This document shows, one piece after another, positions 25,710 to 34,536 of a stretch of DNA of 64,000 bases. The position numbers and the translations under genes are program-made. Origin of the DNA: Bacillota bacterium (lineage in GTDB: Bacteria; Bacillota; Clostridia; TANB77; CAG-465); the NCBI GenBank assembly GCA_023460235.1, contig JAEWRE010000039.1:168772-232771 (forward strand). Reading direction: 5' to 3'. The notes beneath the pieces were generated by a model. The model was not told the DNA's origin. It saw only the letters and a program-made list of their open reading frames with translations, and searched no databases. How positions within the stretch are numbered: the stretch's first letter is position 1; every line of letters begins with the position of its first letter.

Positions 25710-26979
25710 TATCTTCACCACCAATCAGAATAATTTTTTCAACAGTTAATCTCTTAGCAAAGTTAATTATATCTTCTTTTTTTACTGATTTTATTCCATT
25801 TACCATATCATCAATACTTACTTCTTTATCACCATTATTAATTAAATTAATAATAAGCATTTTTTCTAATGCAACTTTAGAATCATTCCATTCTAATAAA
25901 TCAGAAACTAAGCTTTCCCTTGCAGAATCAAATTCTTCATCTGTTATATTTCCTTCTGTTATCTCATTCAAATTATCAAAAATAACCTTTTTAGCTTTAT
26001 CATAATTGTTTTTCTCTATACCAGCATATATAATTATAATATTTTTAAATCTATAACATCTGGATCTAACTGTATATGCAAGAGATTCTTTTTCTCTAAA
26101 ATTTTGAAATAATTTTGAACTTGGATTAGAACCTAATATTGAATTATACATATTCAATACAAAAAAATCATGTTTGCTAAGATCTTTAATCCTGATACCA
26201 AATGTTAGTACATTTTGAACTGTATCTTGCTTTTCATATATTTCTTTTACACTATTTAATTCATTTTTTTCATAAATACTGTTTTCAGCTTTATTTATAA
26301 CAAGATCATAAAATTGAAGACATGAAGCAATCTTATCCCCGAAAACATTCTCTATATCTTGTTCAATACTATCATATCCGGATAAATTTCCAGATAGTAC
26401 AACTGTTATGCAACTATCATTTATCAAAGAATAATATATACTACTTATATCATTTACATCAATTCTTTTTACATCTTCTTCCAAACCGTAAATCGAAGCC
26501 CCGAATGGTTCATTTTCACACATAATATTTTCAGTTCTTGTAACTGCATATCTTAATTTATCATCTTTCCTTGATTTAATTTTATTTAATATAGATTCTT
26601 TCTCTCTAATTACAATATCTTCGCTAAAAGCACCATTATTCATATTTGGATTATATACAATTTCATTAATAAATTCTAAACACTTTAATAGTACATCATC
26701 CTTATTTGGAAGAAAATTTTTATTTACACATTCTATTCTAAATTCTATATTATATATATCACCTATTAGCTCTAAATTTATATCAAAATTGGAACCATAC
26801 AAATTATACAAATATTTTCCTATCTCTTTTTGTGTTTTAAGTTTTTGACTTGATTTTGAAAGAATAGAACTTAAAACTGCAAATTTAGCAATATCTTTTT
26901 TATCAACATTCATTGTATAATTAAAAGATATATATATACTTTTAAATTTTTCATCATTTATTTTATAAATATTACTCAT
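25702..26979 (-). CDS. ymfF: inactive M16 peptidase partner, YmfF-like
   Basis: 425 residues with M16 N- and C-terminal domains but no HxxEH motif in the first 100 residues, as usual for YmfF. The conserved glycine-rich FRVREKESLAYTVRS-like segment (about 295-310) is present as FREKESLAYTVRS. It probably forms the non-catalytic half of a heterodimer with the YmfH-like product. Confidence 0.8.
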   Translation of the reverse strand: MSNIYKINDEKFKSIYISFNYTMNVDKKDIAKFAVLSSILSKSSQKLKTQKEIGKYLYNLYGSNFDINLELIGDIYNIEFRIECVNKNFLPNKDDVLLKCLEFINEIVYNPNMNNGAFSEDIVIREKESILNKIKSRKDDKLRYAVTRTENIMCENEPFGASIYGLEEDVKRIDVNDISSIYYSLINDSCITVVLSGNLSGYDSIEQDIENVFGDKIASCLQFYDLVINKAENSIYEKNELNSVKEIYEKQDTVQNVLTFGIRIKDLSKHDFFVLNMYNSILGSNPSSKLFQNFREKESLAYTVRSRCYRFKNIIIIYAGIEKNNYDKAKKVIFDNLNEITEGNITDEEFDSARESLVSDLLEWNDSKVALEKMLIINLINNGDKEVSIDDMVNGIKSVKKEDIINFAKRLTVEKIILIGGEDNA

Positions 26980-27030
26980 TTTATCACTCCTCTTTTATAT
27001 TATATCCGTATAGTTATTATATAAAACAAA

Positions 27031-27049
27031 AACCAAGTATAACTTGGTT
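27031..27049 (-). terminator. terminator behind yqeY
   Basis: AACCAAGT pairs with ACTTGGTT around a three-base loop, followed by T-rich sequence on the minus strand. Confidence 0.7.
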
Positions 27050-27057
27050 ATTATTGT

Positions 27058-27501
27058 TTACATATTAGATAATTCATTTCTTACTATTTCACTTACAATT
27101 TTACCATCAGCTTTTCCTGAAACTTTATCTTTTATTTCTTGCATTACTTTGCCCATTTCTTTTGGAGAATTTACTCCTAATTTTGTTATAGCTTCTCTTA
27201 CAAGAGTTATTATTTGTTCATTATCTAATTGTTCTGGTAAATATTTGCTTAATATTTCAATTTCTTTATTTAATCCATCAATTATATCTTGTCTTTCAGC
27301 TTTTTCAAAATCAGAAATAGATTCTTTTCTCTTTTTTACTTCTTTTGAAACAATTACTTTAATCTCATCCTCATTTAAAGTTTTTTGATTATCTTTTTCA
27401 ACTTGTAAAATAGCAGCTCTTAACATTGTTATTGTATTCTTTTTAAGTTCATCTTTATCTCTCATAGCTTCCTTTAATTCTTGTAATAATAATTCTTTCA
27501 T
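27058..27501 (-). CDS. yqeY: GatB/YqeY-domain protein
   Basis: 147 residues matching the stand-alone GatB/YqeY fold. The first half is long helices (LLQELKEAMRDKDELKKNTITMLRAAI). The second half has NSPKEMGKVM followed by KADGKIVSEIVRNEL. The domain is shared with the tail of the GatB amidotransferase subunit that binds tRNA; the role of the free protein is unclear. It overlaps tagO by four bases. Confidence 0.85.
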   Translation of the reverse strand: MKELLLQELKEAMRDKDELKKNTITMLRAAILQVEKDNQKTLNEDEIKVIVSKEVKKRKESISDFEKAERQDIIDGLNKEIEILSKYLPEQLDNEQIITLVREAITKLGVNSPKEMGKVMQEIKDKVSGKADGKIVSEIVRNELSNM

Positions 27502-28568
27502 TTATTTTCCACCTCTATATTTTCCTTTTTCTTCTTTACAATATTTAGTAATCCTAAAATTATAAAACTTATCATTGCTATTATTAATATAATAAGCTTC
27601 CATATATCCGCTGATATTATAGTAACTGCTATTATACATAATATGCTTGTTATAGTATATAATATTAAAACAGCTTGTTTTTGATTAAAACCTTTTTTTA
27701 ATAACCTGTGATGAATATGTGCACCGTCAGGTTTTAACATAGGTTGACCTTTTAAAAATCTTCTTATCATTGCAAATAATGTATCAAATATTGGTACACC
27801 AAGAGCAAGTATTGGTGCAATAATTGCAAGTAAAGTATATCCTTTTGCAAAACCTAATATAGAAGCTACAGAGAGTGTATACCCTAAGAAATTAGAACTT
27901 ACATCACCCATGAATGTTTTAGCAGGATTAAAATTATATGGTAAAAATCCAAGTGTTGCACCAACCAAAACAGCAGCAATTACTATTGCTTCTAAACTAG
28001 CTGAAGTAGCAATAAATATTGTTAATAATGCTGTTGCTGATATTGCAGAAATTCCAGCGGCTAAACCATCTAAACCATCAATAAGATTTAAGGCATTTGT
28101 TACTCCTATTACCCAAATTAAAGTAACTGGAAAATCCAATATACCAAAATCAATTATATCAGTATAAATAAATGGTATTTTAATACCTGATATCCTGATA
28201 CCAAATGAATATACTATTATTCCAGCAAGAAGCTGAAATACAAATTTTTGTCTTGCTCTTAATGAAAATACGTCATCTATAAATCCCATTGAAGCTATAA
28301 GTAGACCACCAAGTAAATATCCTAAGAATTTCTCATTTAAACTTATTGAAGGTATATTTTTTGTAAATAAAAAATATATTAGAAATCCTATTAGCATTGC
28401 TGCTATAATAGCAATTCCACCACTTCTTGGCATTGGTTTTGAATGCACTCTTCTACTATCTTTTGGAATATCAACCCACCCAAATTTATTACATAACTTT
28501 ATTGCAACAGGTGTTAATGCTAAACATGCAAGAAAAGTTATAATAATAATACCATACACAATTTCCAT
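27498..28568 (-). CDS. tagO: undecaprenyl-phosphate N-acetylglucosaminyl-1-phosphate transferase (TagO/WecA)
   Basis: 356 residues with about 11 membrane helices. The MraY-family signatures are visible: DVFSLRARQKF (about 95-106), NALNLIDGLDGLAAG (about 155-170), TFMGDVSSNFLGY (about 210-222) and HIHHRLLKKGF (about 283-293, the HIHHR motif typical of WecA/TagO rather than MraY). It starts wall teichoic acid or another undecaprenyl-linked glycan. It lies downstream of rpiB in the same operon. Confidence 0.88.
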   Translation of the reverse strand: MEIVYGIIIITFLACLALTPVAIKLCNKFGWVDIPKDSRRVHSKPMPRSGGIAIIAAMLIGFLIYFLFTKNIPSISLNEKFLGYLLGGLLIASMGFIDDVFSLRARQKFVFQLLAGIIVYSFGIRISGIKIPFIYTDIIDFGILDFPVTLIWVIGVTNALNLIDGLDGLAAGISAISATALLTIFIATSASLEAIVIAAVLVGATLGFLPYNFNPAKTFMGDVSSNFLGYTLSVASILGFAKGYTLLAIIAPILALGVPIFDTLFAMIRRFLKGQPMLKPDGAHIHHRLLKKGFNQKQAVLILYTITSILCIIAVTIISADIWKLIILIIAMISFIILGLLNIVKKKKENIEVENK

Positions 28569-29036
28569 TTAGCATACCACCTTTTTTGAATTATTTTCTA
28601 ATCCATTAATTTTTTTTATTCTATTTTCATGTCTTCCACCTTCAAAAGAAGTATTCAAAAATTTATTAACAATGTTTTCTATATTATTAAAATCTTTTGA
28701 ACATTCTAATCTTGCGCCTAAACATAATATATTTGCATTATTATGCTTACGTGACATTTCTGACATATAATCATCAGTGCATAACGCTGCTCTTATTCCA
28801 TTTACTTTATTGCATGATATAGATATTCCAATACCTGTCCCACAAATAGCAATTCCAAGATTATCTTTATCTTCTAATACCTTATTTGCAATTATTCCAG
28901 CTATATCAGGATAATCATCATTATCTTGACATTCAAAATTTGTAACATCTATTAATTCAATATTCTTTGATTTTAAATATTCAACTATACTCTTTTTTAA
29001 TTCAATTCCAGTATGATCTGAACCAATTATCAACAT
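28569..29036 (-). CDS. rpiB: ribose-5-phosphate isomerase B
   Basis: 155 residues of the RpiB/LacAB fold. It begins IIGSDHTGIELKK (SDH around residues 5-7, phosphate site). The active-site loop is AICGTGIGISISCNKVNGIRAALCTD (about 63-88), in which the cysteine base is conserved, and NILCLGAR follows. Interconverts ribose-5-phosphate and ribulose-5-phosphate. It lies 13 bases from the upstream phosphatase gene. Confidence 0.92.
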   Translation of the reverse strand: MLIIGSDHTGIELKKSIVEYLKSKNIELIDVTNFECQDNDDYPDIAGIIANKVLEDKDNLGIAICGTGIGISISCNKVNGIRAALCTDDYMSEMSRKHNNANILCLGARLECSKDFNNIENIVNKFLNTSFEGGRHENRIKKINGLENNSKKVVC

Positions 29037-29049
29037 TTAATTATCTCCT

Positions 29050-29505
29050 TTAAAACTTTTCAATAAGTTTATCCACACAATCCACAATTTCTTTTCCACA
29101 TGAATTGTATACACTAATATCATACCCCCACGGATCATCAATATCAGTATAAATTTGATCATTATATACATATTCTTTAAGAGTAAATATTTTATCTTTT
29201 ATGTTAGGATATGTAAATAGCACTATATCTTTGTGATTTTCTGTCATACATATAATCAAATCATATGTACTTAAATCTACATCTGAAATATTAGTTGAAC
29301 GATGATTTTCCATATTTACACCATATTTTGCAATTGCTTGTATTGCATTTTGAGTTGCTCTCTCACCGCCATAGGTATTTGTACCACATGAGCTAATCAG
29401 ATATTCTTCTGATTTTTTCATATCATCTATTCTTTTTTGCATATACCAATGCGCCATTGGACTTCTACATATATTACCAGTACAAATAAATATAATACTT
29501 TTCAT
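29050..29505 (-). CDS. low-molecular-weight protein-tyrosine/arginine phosphatase
   Basis: 151 residues. The P-loop CTGNICRS starts at Cys8 and ends with Arg14 (CX5R). The general acid lies in DDPWG (about 121-125). The small residues next to the P-loop are like YwlE, the arginine phosphatase; distinguishing Tyr from Arg specificity needs structural comparison. The SelO-like rpiB/YwlE neighbourhood is common in Firmicutes. Confidence 0.88.
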   Translation of the reverse strand: MKSIIFICTGNICRSPMAHWYMQKRIDDMKKSEEYLISSCGTNTYGGERATQNAIQAIAKYGVNMENHRSTNISDVDLSTYDLIICMTENHKDIVLFTYPNIKDKIFTLKEYVYNDQIYTDIDDPWGYDISVYNSCGKEIVDCVDKLIEKF

Positions 29506-29589
29506 TTATTCCCCCTAAAAATACAATATAATACTACCATATTTTGGTTTTAAAGTCAATTAATATAGTATAATAAACATAATTCTTAA

Positions 29590-30315
29590 TTACATAGTTG
29601 TTATTAATGCTCCAATTAATATACCTATAATATACATTAAATATGTTGATTTATTATTAGATATTTTTATAGAATTTGGTATTAGTTCACAAGATGATAT
29701 ATATAACATTGCACCTGCTGCAACAGATAAACTTATTGCTATTAATTCATCAGAAACTGTTCCTAATATTTGTCCTATAAAAACTCCTACCCCTACACTC
29801 ATACCTACTAACATACTATCAATTGTTATTTTAAATATATTCGTTTTACTAGTATATTCAGAAACACCTACTATTGCTCCTTCTGGTATATCATGTAAAA
29901 GCATAGAAACAAGAACAGAAATTCCAAGCGATGTTGAATACATCATACTAGCACCAATTGCAAGTCCTTCTAAAATATTGTGTAATGCCATTGAAAATAT
30001 AACTATTATAGCAGTAGTAGAATATTTACTATTTTTTTTATTTACAGTATTTTTTTCAGCATAAACTTCCATTTTATATATTAAAACTATTCCTATTATA
30101 ACACTTATAATGCAATAAAATACATTTGCCATTTCAAAACTTTCTGGTAACATATCAAAACAAACAATACCAGTCATTATTCCACCAGTAATTTGATACA
30201 TAGATGAAAGTAAATTTTTATCTTTAGGTCTTATTATACCACCTAAAAAACCACCTATTCCAGAACTTATAACTCCTAATATAGTTATCTTCAATGTAAA
30301 AGCTATTATATTCAA
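29590..30315 (-). CDS. ZIP-family metal transporter
   Basis: 241 residues with about eight membrane helices. The metal-binding motifs are ALHNILEGLAIGAS in helix IV (about 110-123) and LLHDIPEGAIVG in helix V (about 140-151), the HNxxEG/HDxPEG pair that defines ZIP transporters. The usual cytoplasmic His-rich loop is absent. It probably imports zinc or manganese. A single-gene transcript is likely. Confidence 0.88.
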   Translation of the reverse strand: MNIIAFTLKITILGVISSGIGGFLGGIIRPKDKNLLSSMYQITGGIMTGIVCFDMLPESFEMANVFYCIISVIIGIVLIYKMEVYAEKNTVNKKNSKYSTTAIIVIFSMALHNILEGLAIGASMMYSTSLGISVLVSMLLHDIPEGAIVGVSEYTSKTNIFKITIDSMLVGMSVGVGVFIGQILGTVSDELIAISLSVAAGAMLYISSCELIPNSIKISNNKSTYLMYIIGILIGALITTM

Positions 30316-30444
30316 TTAAATTACCACCTCTAATAATGTATATGTATTTTAAGTAGGTTAATATTCATTTGATTTTACTTGCAATGTGTGATATAATAGT
30401 TATGTAAATTATTGTTTTAAAATCCTGATTATGGAGGTATTAGA

Positions 30445-30603
30445 ATGAAGAATAAATTTAATGTACTCATGAGTTTTCTAGTAGCAATAAATGCACTTTT
30501 GTTATTATTAGCATTATTTGTTACTAAGACATTAAAAGCAGCTAGAGTGTGGGAATATGCATGCTGGATAACTGATAAATATGAAAGGCATTATAATAAT
30601 TGA
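30445..30603 (+). CDS. 52-residue single-pass membrane protein
   Basis: ATG at 30445 after a strong GGAGG. The product has one hydrophobic helix (about 8-28) then an amphipathic tail ending KYERHYNN. A perfect terminator hairpin follows. Not recognised. It is encoded against the local strand bias along with the next two genes. Confidence 0.6.
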   Translation: MKNKFNVLMSFLVAINALLLLLALFVTKTLKAARVWEYACWITDKYERHYNN

Positions 30604-30620
30604 ACTACTGAAACAAATTC

Positions 30621-30656
30621 AAAAAGGTAATGATAAAAATTTATCATTACCTTTTT
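30621..30656. terminator. strong bidirectional terminator
   Basis: A 17-base perfect stem (AAAAAGGTAATGATAAA and its complement) with a two-base loop. Confidence 0.85.
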
Positions 30657-30729
30657 ATATTTGTTGACATATCCATAAAAATTATGTTATAATGTTATGT
30701 ATACTACATAATAGCAAAGGAGAATTAAT

Positions 30730-31473
30730 ATGACACTTTTTCTTAGAAAGAATAAAATTTATATATTATTCTTTTTAATAGTTTTATTTTTCTTTCAACC
30801 TATTTTTGATTTTTTATCTATAGAACAAAAGAATAATCGGGAAAAATGTTATGCATTTCAAGAACGGGAGGCTTCTGTACAATTCGAACTTCTAAAATCT
30901 TCAAATCTAATTAATATTGACATTGAAGATAGTTTAAAAAATTCAATTTCTAAAGTAGAAGAAAAAAGTACTAAACAAGTTATTACGATTCACCAAGACA
31001 CTATAAAAGAATACCCCAGTCCTACCGTTAAAAAGGATATTGATACCAATTCAAGGAAAGCTATTACTAAAAAGAAAGCTAAGAAAGAAAAAAGTTATAC
31101 TCAAGAAGATTTAGAAATGATTGCACATCTTATTTGGGCAGAAGCTGAGGGAGAATCTTATAAAGGTAAATTAGCGGTTGGATTTGTTGTTCTTAATCGT
31201 ACTAAAAGCAAGGATTTTCCGAATACCATTAAAGGTGTAGTTTTGCAAAATAATGATGGTACATATCAATTTTCTTCCGTAATTCCTGGAGGCAGATACT
31301 ACCAAGGCTATGATGAAGCTTGCTTAAAAGCGGCTAAAGAAGTATTATCTGGCCAAATTAAAAATTTTACAGAAGGAGCATTATATTTTGACTCATTTGA
31401 TCCACAAAATTCTTGGAATAAAGGAAAACATGAATTTATAATGAGAATTGGAAAGCATTATTTTTATAGGTAA
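30730..31473 (+). CDS. SleB/CwlJ-like cell-wall hydrolase
   Basis: 247 residues. N-terminal membrane anchor (about 10-30), a polar linker with Ser/Lys/Thr (about 60-125), and a Hydrolase_2 (SleB-type) domain from about 130. Its catalytic Glu lies in IWAEAEGESYKGKLAVGFVVLNR, and the domain continues to YFYR at the end. SleB and CwlJ cleave spore cortex peptidoglycan, but related enzymes also act on vegetative walls. The anchor argues for a membrane-tethered enzyme. Confidence 0.8.
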   Translation: MTLFLRKNKIYILFFLIVLFFFQPIFDFLSIEQKNNREKCYAFQEREASVQFELLKSSNLINIDIEDSLKNSISKVEEKSTKQVITIHQDTIKEYPSPTVKKDIDTNSRKAITKKKAKKEKSYTQEDLEMIAHLIWAEAEGESYKGKLAVGFVVLNRTKSKDFPNTIKGVVLQNNDGTYQFSSVIPGGRYYQGYDEACLKAAKEVLSGQIKNFTEGALYFDSFDPQNSWNKGKHEFIMRIGKHYFYR

Positions 31474-31475
31474 TG

Positions 31476-31526
31476 AAAAAATATCTTTTAGTTAACCTGA
31501 AAAGGATAATTAAAAGATATTTTTTT
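31476..31526 (+). terminator. terminator of the SleB-like gene
   Basis: AAAAATATCTTTTA pairs with TAAAAGATATTTTT across about 20 bases, with a long T-run. Confidence 0.7.
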
Positions 31527-31599
31527 TCTTATTACACATTTCTGCATATTTTTAATTATTTAATGGTTATAATATATACAGAAAGTGAGGTGGGTTACT

Positions 31600-31728
31600 A
31601 TGCCAAGCAAGAAAAATAATTCAGGATCTTCTAAAAATGATAACAAACAAATGCAAGATCAAAAGATGTCACATATGAAGAGTGAAGAATCTGGATATTC
31701 TCAAAATCAAGGAAAGAAAAAACAATAA
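31600..31728 (+). CDS. 42-residue hydrophilic protein, small-spore-protein-like
   Basis: ATG at 31600 follows GTGAGGTGG. The product is almost entirely Lys, Ser, Asn, Gln and Met with no hydrophobic core (PSKKNNSGSSKND at the start, NQGKKKQ at the end). Composition recalls minor small acid-soluble spore proteins, but no family motif is present. Its own terminator follows. Confidence 0.5.
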   Translation: MPSKKNNSGSSKNDNKQMQDQKMSHMKSEESGYSQNQGKKKQ

Positions 31729-31742
31729 CATAGTGAATATTT

Positions 31743-31767
31743 AACTTGGTAGTAGGGCTACCAAGTT
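31743..31767 (+). terminator. terminator of the 42-residue gene
   Basis: AACTTGGTAG pairs with CTACCAAGTT across a five-base loop, followed by T-rich sequence. Confidence 0.75.
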
Positions 31768-31855
31768 ATTTTTATATATTTTATTATGATAGTATATTAA
31801 TTATGATAGTAATAACGAAATTATATTATATTTTAATATTTTTTATTTTCTAATT

Positions 31856-32755
31856 CTAGTATTTAACAGTTACATATGATTTTTTCAAGTAAGAAATAAA
31901 TTCATTAATGCCCATACTTCTTTTTGCATAAATTCTAGGTATAGCTAATAATTCCTTGTTTATTGATGAATTATATACACCACCATCCATCAACAATCCA
32001 AATTTATATCCTGCTCTTTTAGCTTCTTTAATTACATTATTATTAGTTGAACCAACTGGATAACAAATAACTGTTGAATCAATTTTAAATGTCTCTTTTA
32101 AATATTTTTTTGAATCAATCAATTCATTAAATACATCATTTATTGAAATAGTAGCTAACATTCTATGCGTTACTGTATGAGAATGAATATCTACAAGGCC
32201 ACTTTCTTTCATTTCTTTTAATTGTTCTTCATTGCAATATGCATTTGTTCCGACAAGCTCTTTTATAATATACATTGAAATTTTAATATTATATTCCTTT
32301 GCAAGTGGAAAAACATCAGTATACACATCTACCCATCCATCATCAAATGTAAAAGCAACAGGATTTTTGTATTTATATATATGTTCCATATCGGTAATAA
32401 ATATAGATTCATAGTTATTATTACTTACATATTCAAATTGCTTTTTTAACTCACTAGGTTTTACCATCATATCTGGATACTCATAACCACCAGTTTCTTC
32501 TCTTACCCAATGATACATGAATATGGGAATTGAAGCAACATGAGACTTCGGTATAAATATATGTTCCATTTCCTCATGCTGAAGAAATGTCTTATCAGGA
32601 TTCTCATTTTTATAATTATTTCTTTTAATATCATCATCATGTATTATTTTACCTTTTTGACCGTTTCTAATTATAAATAAATAGAAAAAAAGTGTAAAAA
32701 ATAAAATAATAATTAATATAATCTTTTTTTTATGTATAAACATATATTTTATCAT
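31856..32755 (-). CDS. membrane-anchored polysaccharide deacetylase
   Basis: 299 residues with an N-terminal membrane anchor (about 10-28). The NodB domain is clear: FTFDDGWVD (about 142-150) with the catalytic Asp and metal-binding Asp, HSHTVTHRML (about 198-207) with both His ligands, and CYPVGSTNNNV (about 240-250). It is predicted to act outside the membrane, removing acetyl groups from peptidoglycan or another glycan. It stands alone between the small-protein gene and the tRNA genes. Confidence 0.85.
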   Translation of the reverse strand: MIKYMFIHKKKIILIIILFFTLFFYLFIIRNGQKGKIIHDDDIKRNNYKNENPDKTFLQHEEMEHIFIPKSHVASIPIFMYHWVREETGGYEYPDMMVKPSELKKQFEYVSNNNYESIFITDMEHIYKYKNPVAFTFDDGWVDVYTDVFPLAKEYNIKISMYIIKELVGTNAYCNEEQLKEMKESGLVDIHSHTVTHRMLATISINDVFNELIDSKKYLKETFKIDSTVICYPVGSTNNNVIKEAKRAGYKFGLLMDGGVYNSSINKELLAIPRIYAKRSMGINEFISYLKKSYVTVKY

Positions 32756-32828
32756 TTTATCACCTATATTATATAATGATGTACTCTTTATTAAACTTAA
32801 TATAGTTCACCTAATAACTTCTAAAAAA

Positions 32829-32853
32829 GACATATAGCTTTTAACTATATGTC
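32829..32853 (-). terminator. terminator behind the tRNA-Ser genes
   Basis: GACATATAG pairs with CTATATGTC around a seven-base loop, with a T-run on the minus strand. Confidence 0.75.
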
Positions 32854-32906
32854 ACACCCATTATATATAAAATTCTTATTTAATTCCTTATTCAATAATA
32901 TTTATA

Positions 32907-32996
32907 TGGCGGAGAAGGAGGGGTTCGAACCCTCGCGCCCCTAACGGAACCTAACAGTTTAGCAAACTGTCCCCTTCACCACTTGGGTACTTCTCC
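32907..32996 (-). tRNA. tRNA-Ser (anticodon GCT)
   Basis: 90 bases including encoded CCA. Acceptor stem GGAGAAG/CTTCTCC, long variable arm, anticodon loop TTGCTAA with anticodon GCT, T-loop TTCGAAC. The long variable arm and anticodon identify a class II serine tRNA. Confidence 0.93.
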
Positions 32997-33046
32997 ATAT
33001 ATAAATTTTTAGCGGAAATACTTAGATAATATTTCCGCTATTTTGT

Positions 33047-33135
33047 TGGCGGAAGAGGTAGGATTCGAACCCACGGTGCCTTTCGACATCATCAGTTTTC
33101 AAGACTGACTCCTTAAACCACTCGGACACTCTTCC
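33047..33135 (-). tRNA. tRNA-Ser (anticodon TGA)
   Basis: 89 bases including encoded CCA. Acceptor stem GGAAGAG/CTCTTCC, long variable arm, anticodon loop CTTGAAA with anticodon TGA. It is transcribed ahead of the tRNA-Ser(GCT) gene, 50 bases away. A hairpin (AGCGGAAATA/TATTTCCGCT at 33011-33039) separates them and could aid processing or terminate in one direction. Confidence 0.93.
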
Positions 33136-33204
33136 AAACTTGGTACATGTATTATTATACCAGTTTTTTTTCGTTTGTCAATAGTTTTTTTGATAATTTT
33201 CGCT

Positions 33205-33636
33205 CTAATTAGAATATTCCTTTATCAATTTATTTTTTACTTCTATTGGTAATATGTTGTATTCTGAAATATCATTAATATTTATAAGTTCAATATCATA
33301 CTTACCATATTCTTCATGATATTCACCCCATTCAGGGCCTGTTCCAGTACCAATATTTCCACTTATATACTCACAATTATAAAAAGCTTCTTCCCTATTT
33401 AAATCTTCATTATATATGTGTAAAAATTCTTCATTCACTTTCACACTTATTCCAAGTTCTTCAAATATTTCTCTAATTATAGTTTCTTCATAATTTTCGT
33501 TTTCTTCTACATGTCCTCCAGGTATTGTATAATATATTTTCTCTTTTTTATCTTTTACTTTAGTCCTTTTTATGGTAACTAAGTTATTATCAATTATAAC
33601 AATACCGCGTCCTGTTTTTTCTTCAACATTATTCAT
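33205..33636 (-). CDS. Nudix hydrolase
   Basis: 143 residues with an intact Nudix box at about 40-62: G-G-H-V-E, five residues later the second Glu, and REIFEELGI. Unlike MutT, no substrate-specific extension is evident. It hydrolyses a nucleoside-diphosphate-linked compound that cannot be specified from sequence. It lies seven bases from parB and may share its transcript. Confidence 0.85.
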   Translation of the reverse strand: MNNVEEKTGRGIVIIDNNLVTIKRTKVKDKKEKIYYTIPGGHVEENENYEETIIREIFEELGISVKVNEEFLHIYNEDLNREEAFYNCEYISGNIGTGTGPEWGEYHEEYGKYDIELININDISEYNILPIEVKNKLIKEYSN

Positions 33637-33642
33637 ACTATA

Positions 33643-34533
33643 TCACATCTCTATATTTAATTTTCCAAGCAAACTTTCAAGGCCATCATTATCGTTGTAT
33701 TCTATAATTAATCTTTGGTGTTTCTTAGCTGAATCAATCTTAACTTTATATCCAAAATAATTCTTCAAATTTTCTTCAACTTTTTGATAATATACTGTTT
33801 TAGGTTGTTTTTTATTTTCTTTTCTAGTATATTCATCGGCACCATATATTAATTTTTCAACTTCTCTTACAGTAAGTCTTTTTTCTATGATTTTTTCTGC
33901 TATTTGTAGTTGTTTACCCTCATCATCAATTGCAAGTAAAGCTCTTGCTTGTCCTTCTACTAATTTGCCATCTAATAAATACTGCAAAATTTTATTAGGT
34001 AATCTTAATAGTCTCATTATATTAGAAATTGATGATAAACTTTTACCTGTTATTTTAGATACATCTGATTGAGAATATCCATCAATATCCATTAATTCTC
34101 TTATTGCATTAGCAATTTCTACAATGTTTAGATCTTCTCTTTGTATATTTTCTATTAAAGCAACTTGTTTTTTCTTTGTATCAGTATAATCTTTTATAAT
34201 AGCTGGTATCTCTTTAAGTCCAGCATTTTTTGCCGCTCTCCAACGTCTTTCGCCTGCAACTATAGTATAACCATTTTCATCTTTTACAACAAGTATCGGT
34301 TGTAAAACACCATGTTCTTTTATAGATTCAGTGAGTTCATCAAGTTTTTCTTTATCAAATACTTTTCTTGGCTGATTTAACATTGGCTCTATTTCAGTTA
34401 TATTTAGTTCCACAACCTTATCTATTTCCTTATATTGCTTCTCTTTTTTGGGTTTTGTTATTTTTTCTAATTCTTCTGTATCTTCCCCAAAGAATACATT
34501 TAGCCCTCTACCAAGTCCTTTTTGACTTTGCAT
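33643..34533 (-). CDS. parB: chromosome partitioning protein ParB (Spo0J)
   Basis: 296 residues. The ParB N-terminal CTPase domain includes QPRKVFDKEKLDEL (about 55-68) and the arginine-rich GERRWRAAKNAGL (about 92-104). A helix-turn-helix follows (YSQSDVSKITGKSLSSISNIMRLL, about 152-175). A C-terminal dimer region ends at LLGKLNIEM. It binds parS and loads SMC near the origin. Encoded four bases after parA. Confidence 0.92.
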   Translation of the reverse strand: MQSQKGLGRGLNVFFGEDTEELEKITKPKKEKQYKEIDKVVELNITEIEPMLNQPRKVFDKEKLDELTESIKEHGVLQPILVVKDENGYTIVAGERRWRAAKNAGLKEIPAIIKDYTDTKKKQVALIENIQREDLNIVEIANAIRELMDIDGYSQSDVSKITGKSLSSISNIMRLLRLPNKILQYLLDGKLVEGQARALLAIDDEGKQLQIAEKIIEKRLTVREVEKLIYGADEYTRKENKKQPKTVYYQKVEENLKNYFGYKVKIDSAKKHQRLIIEYNDNDGLESLLGKLNIEM

Positions 34534-34536
34534 ATA

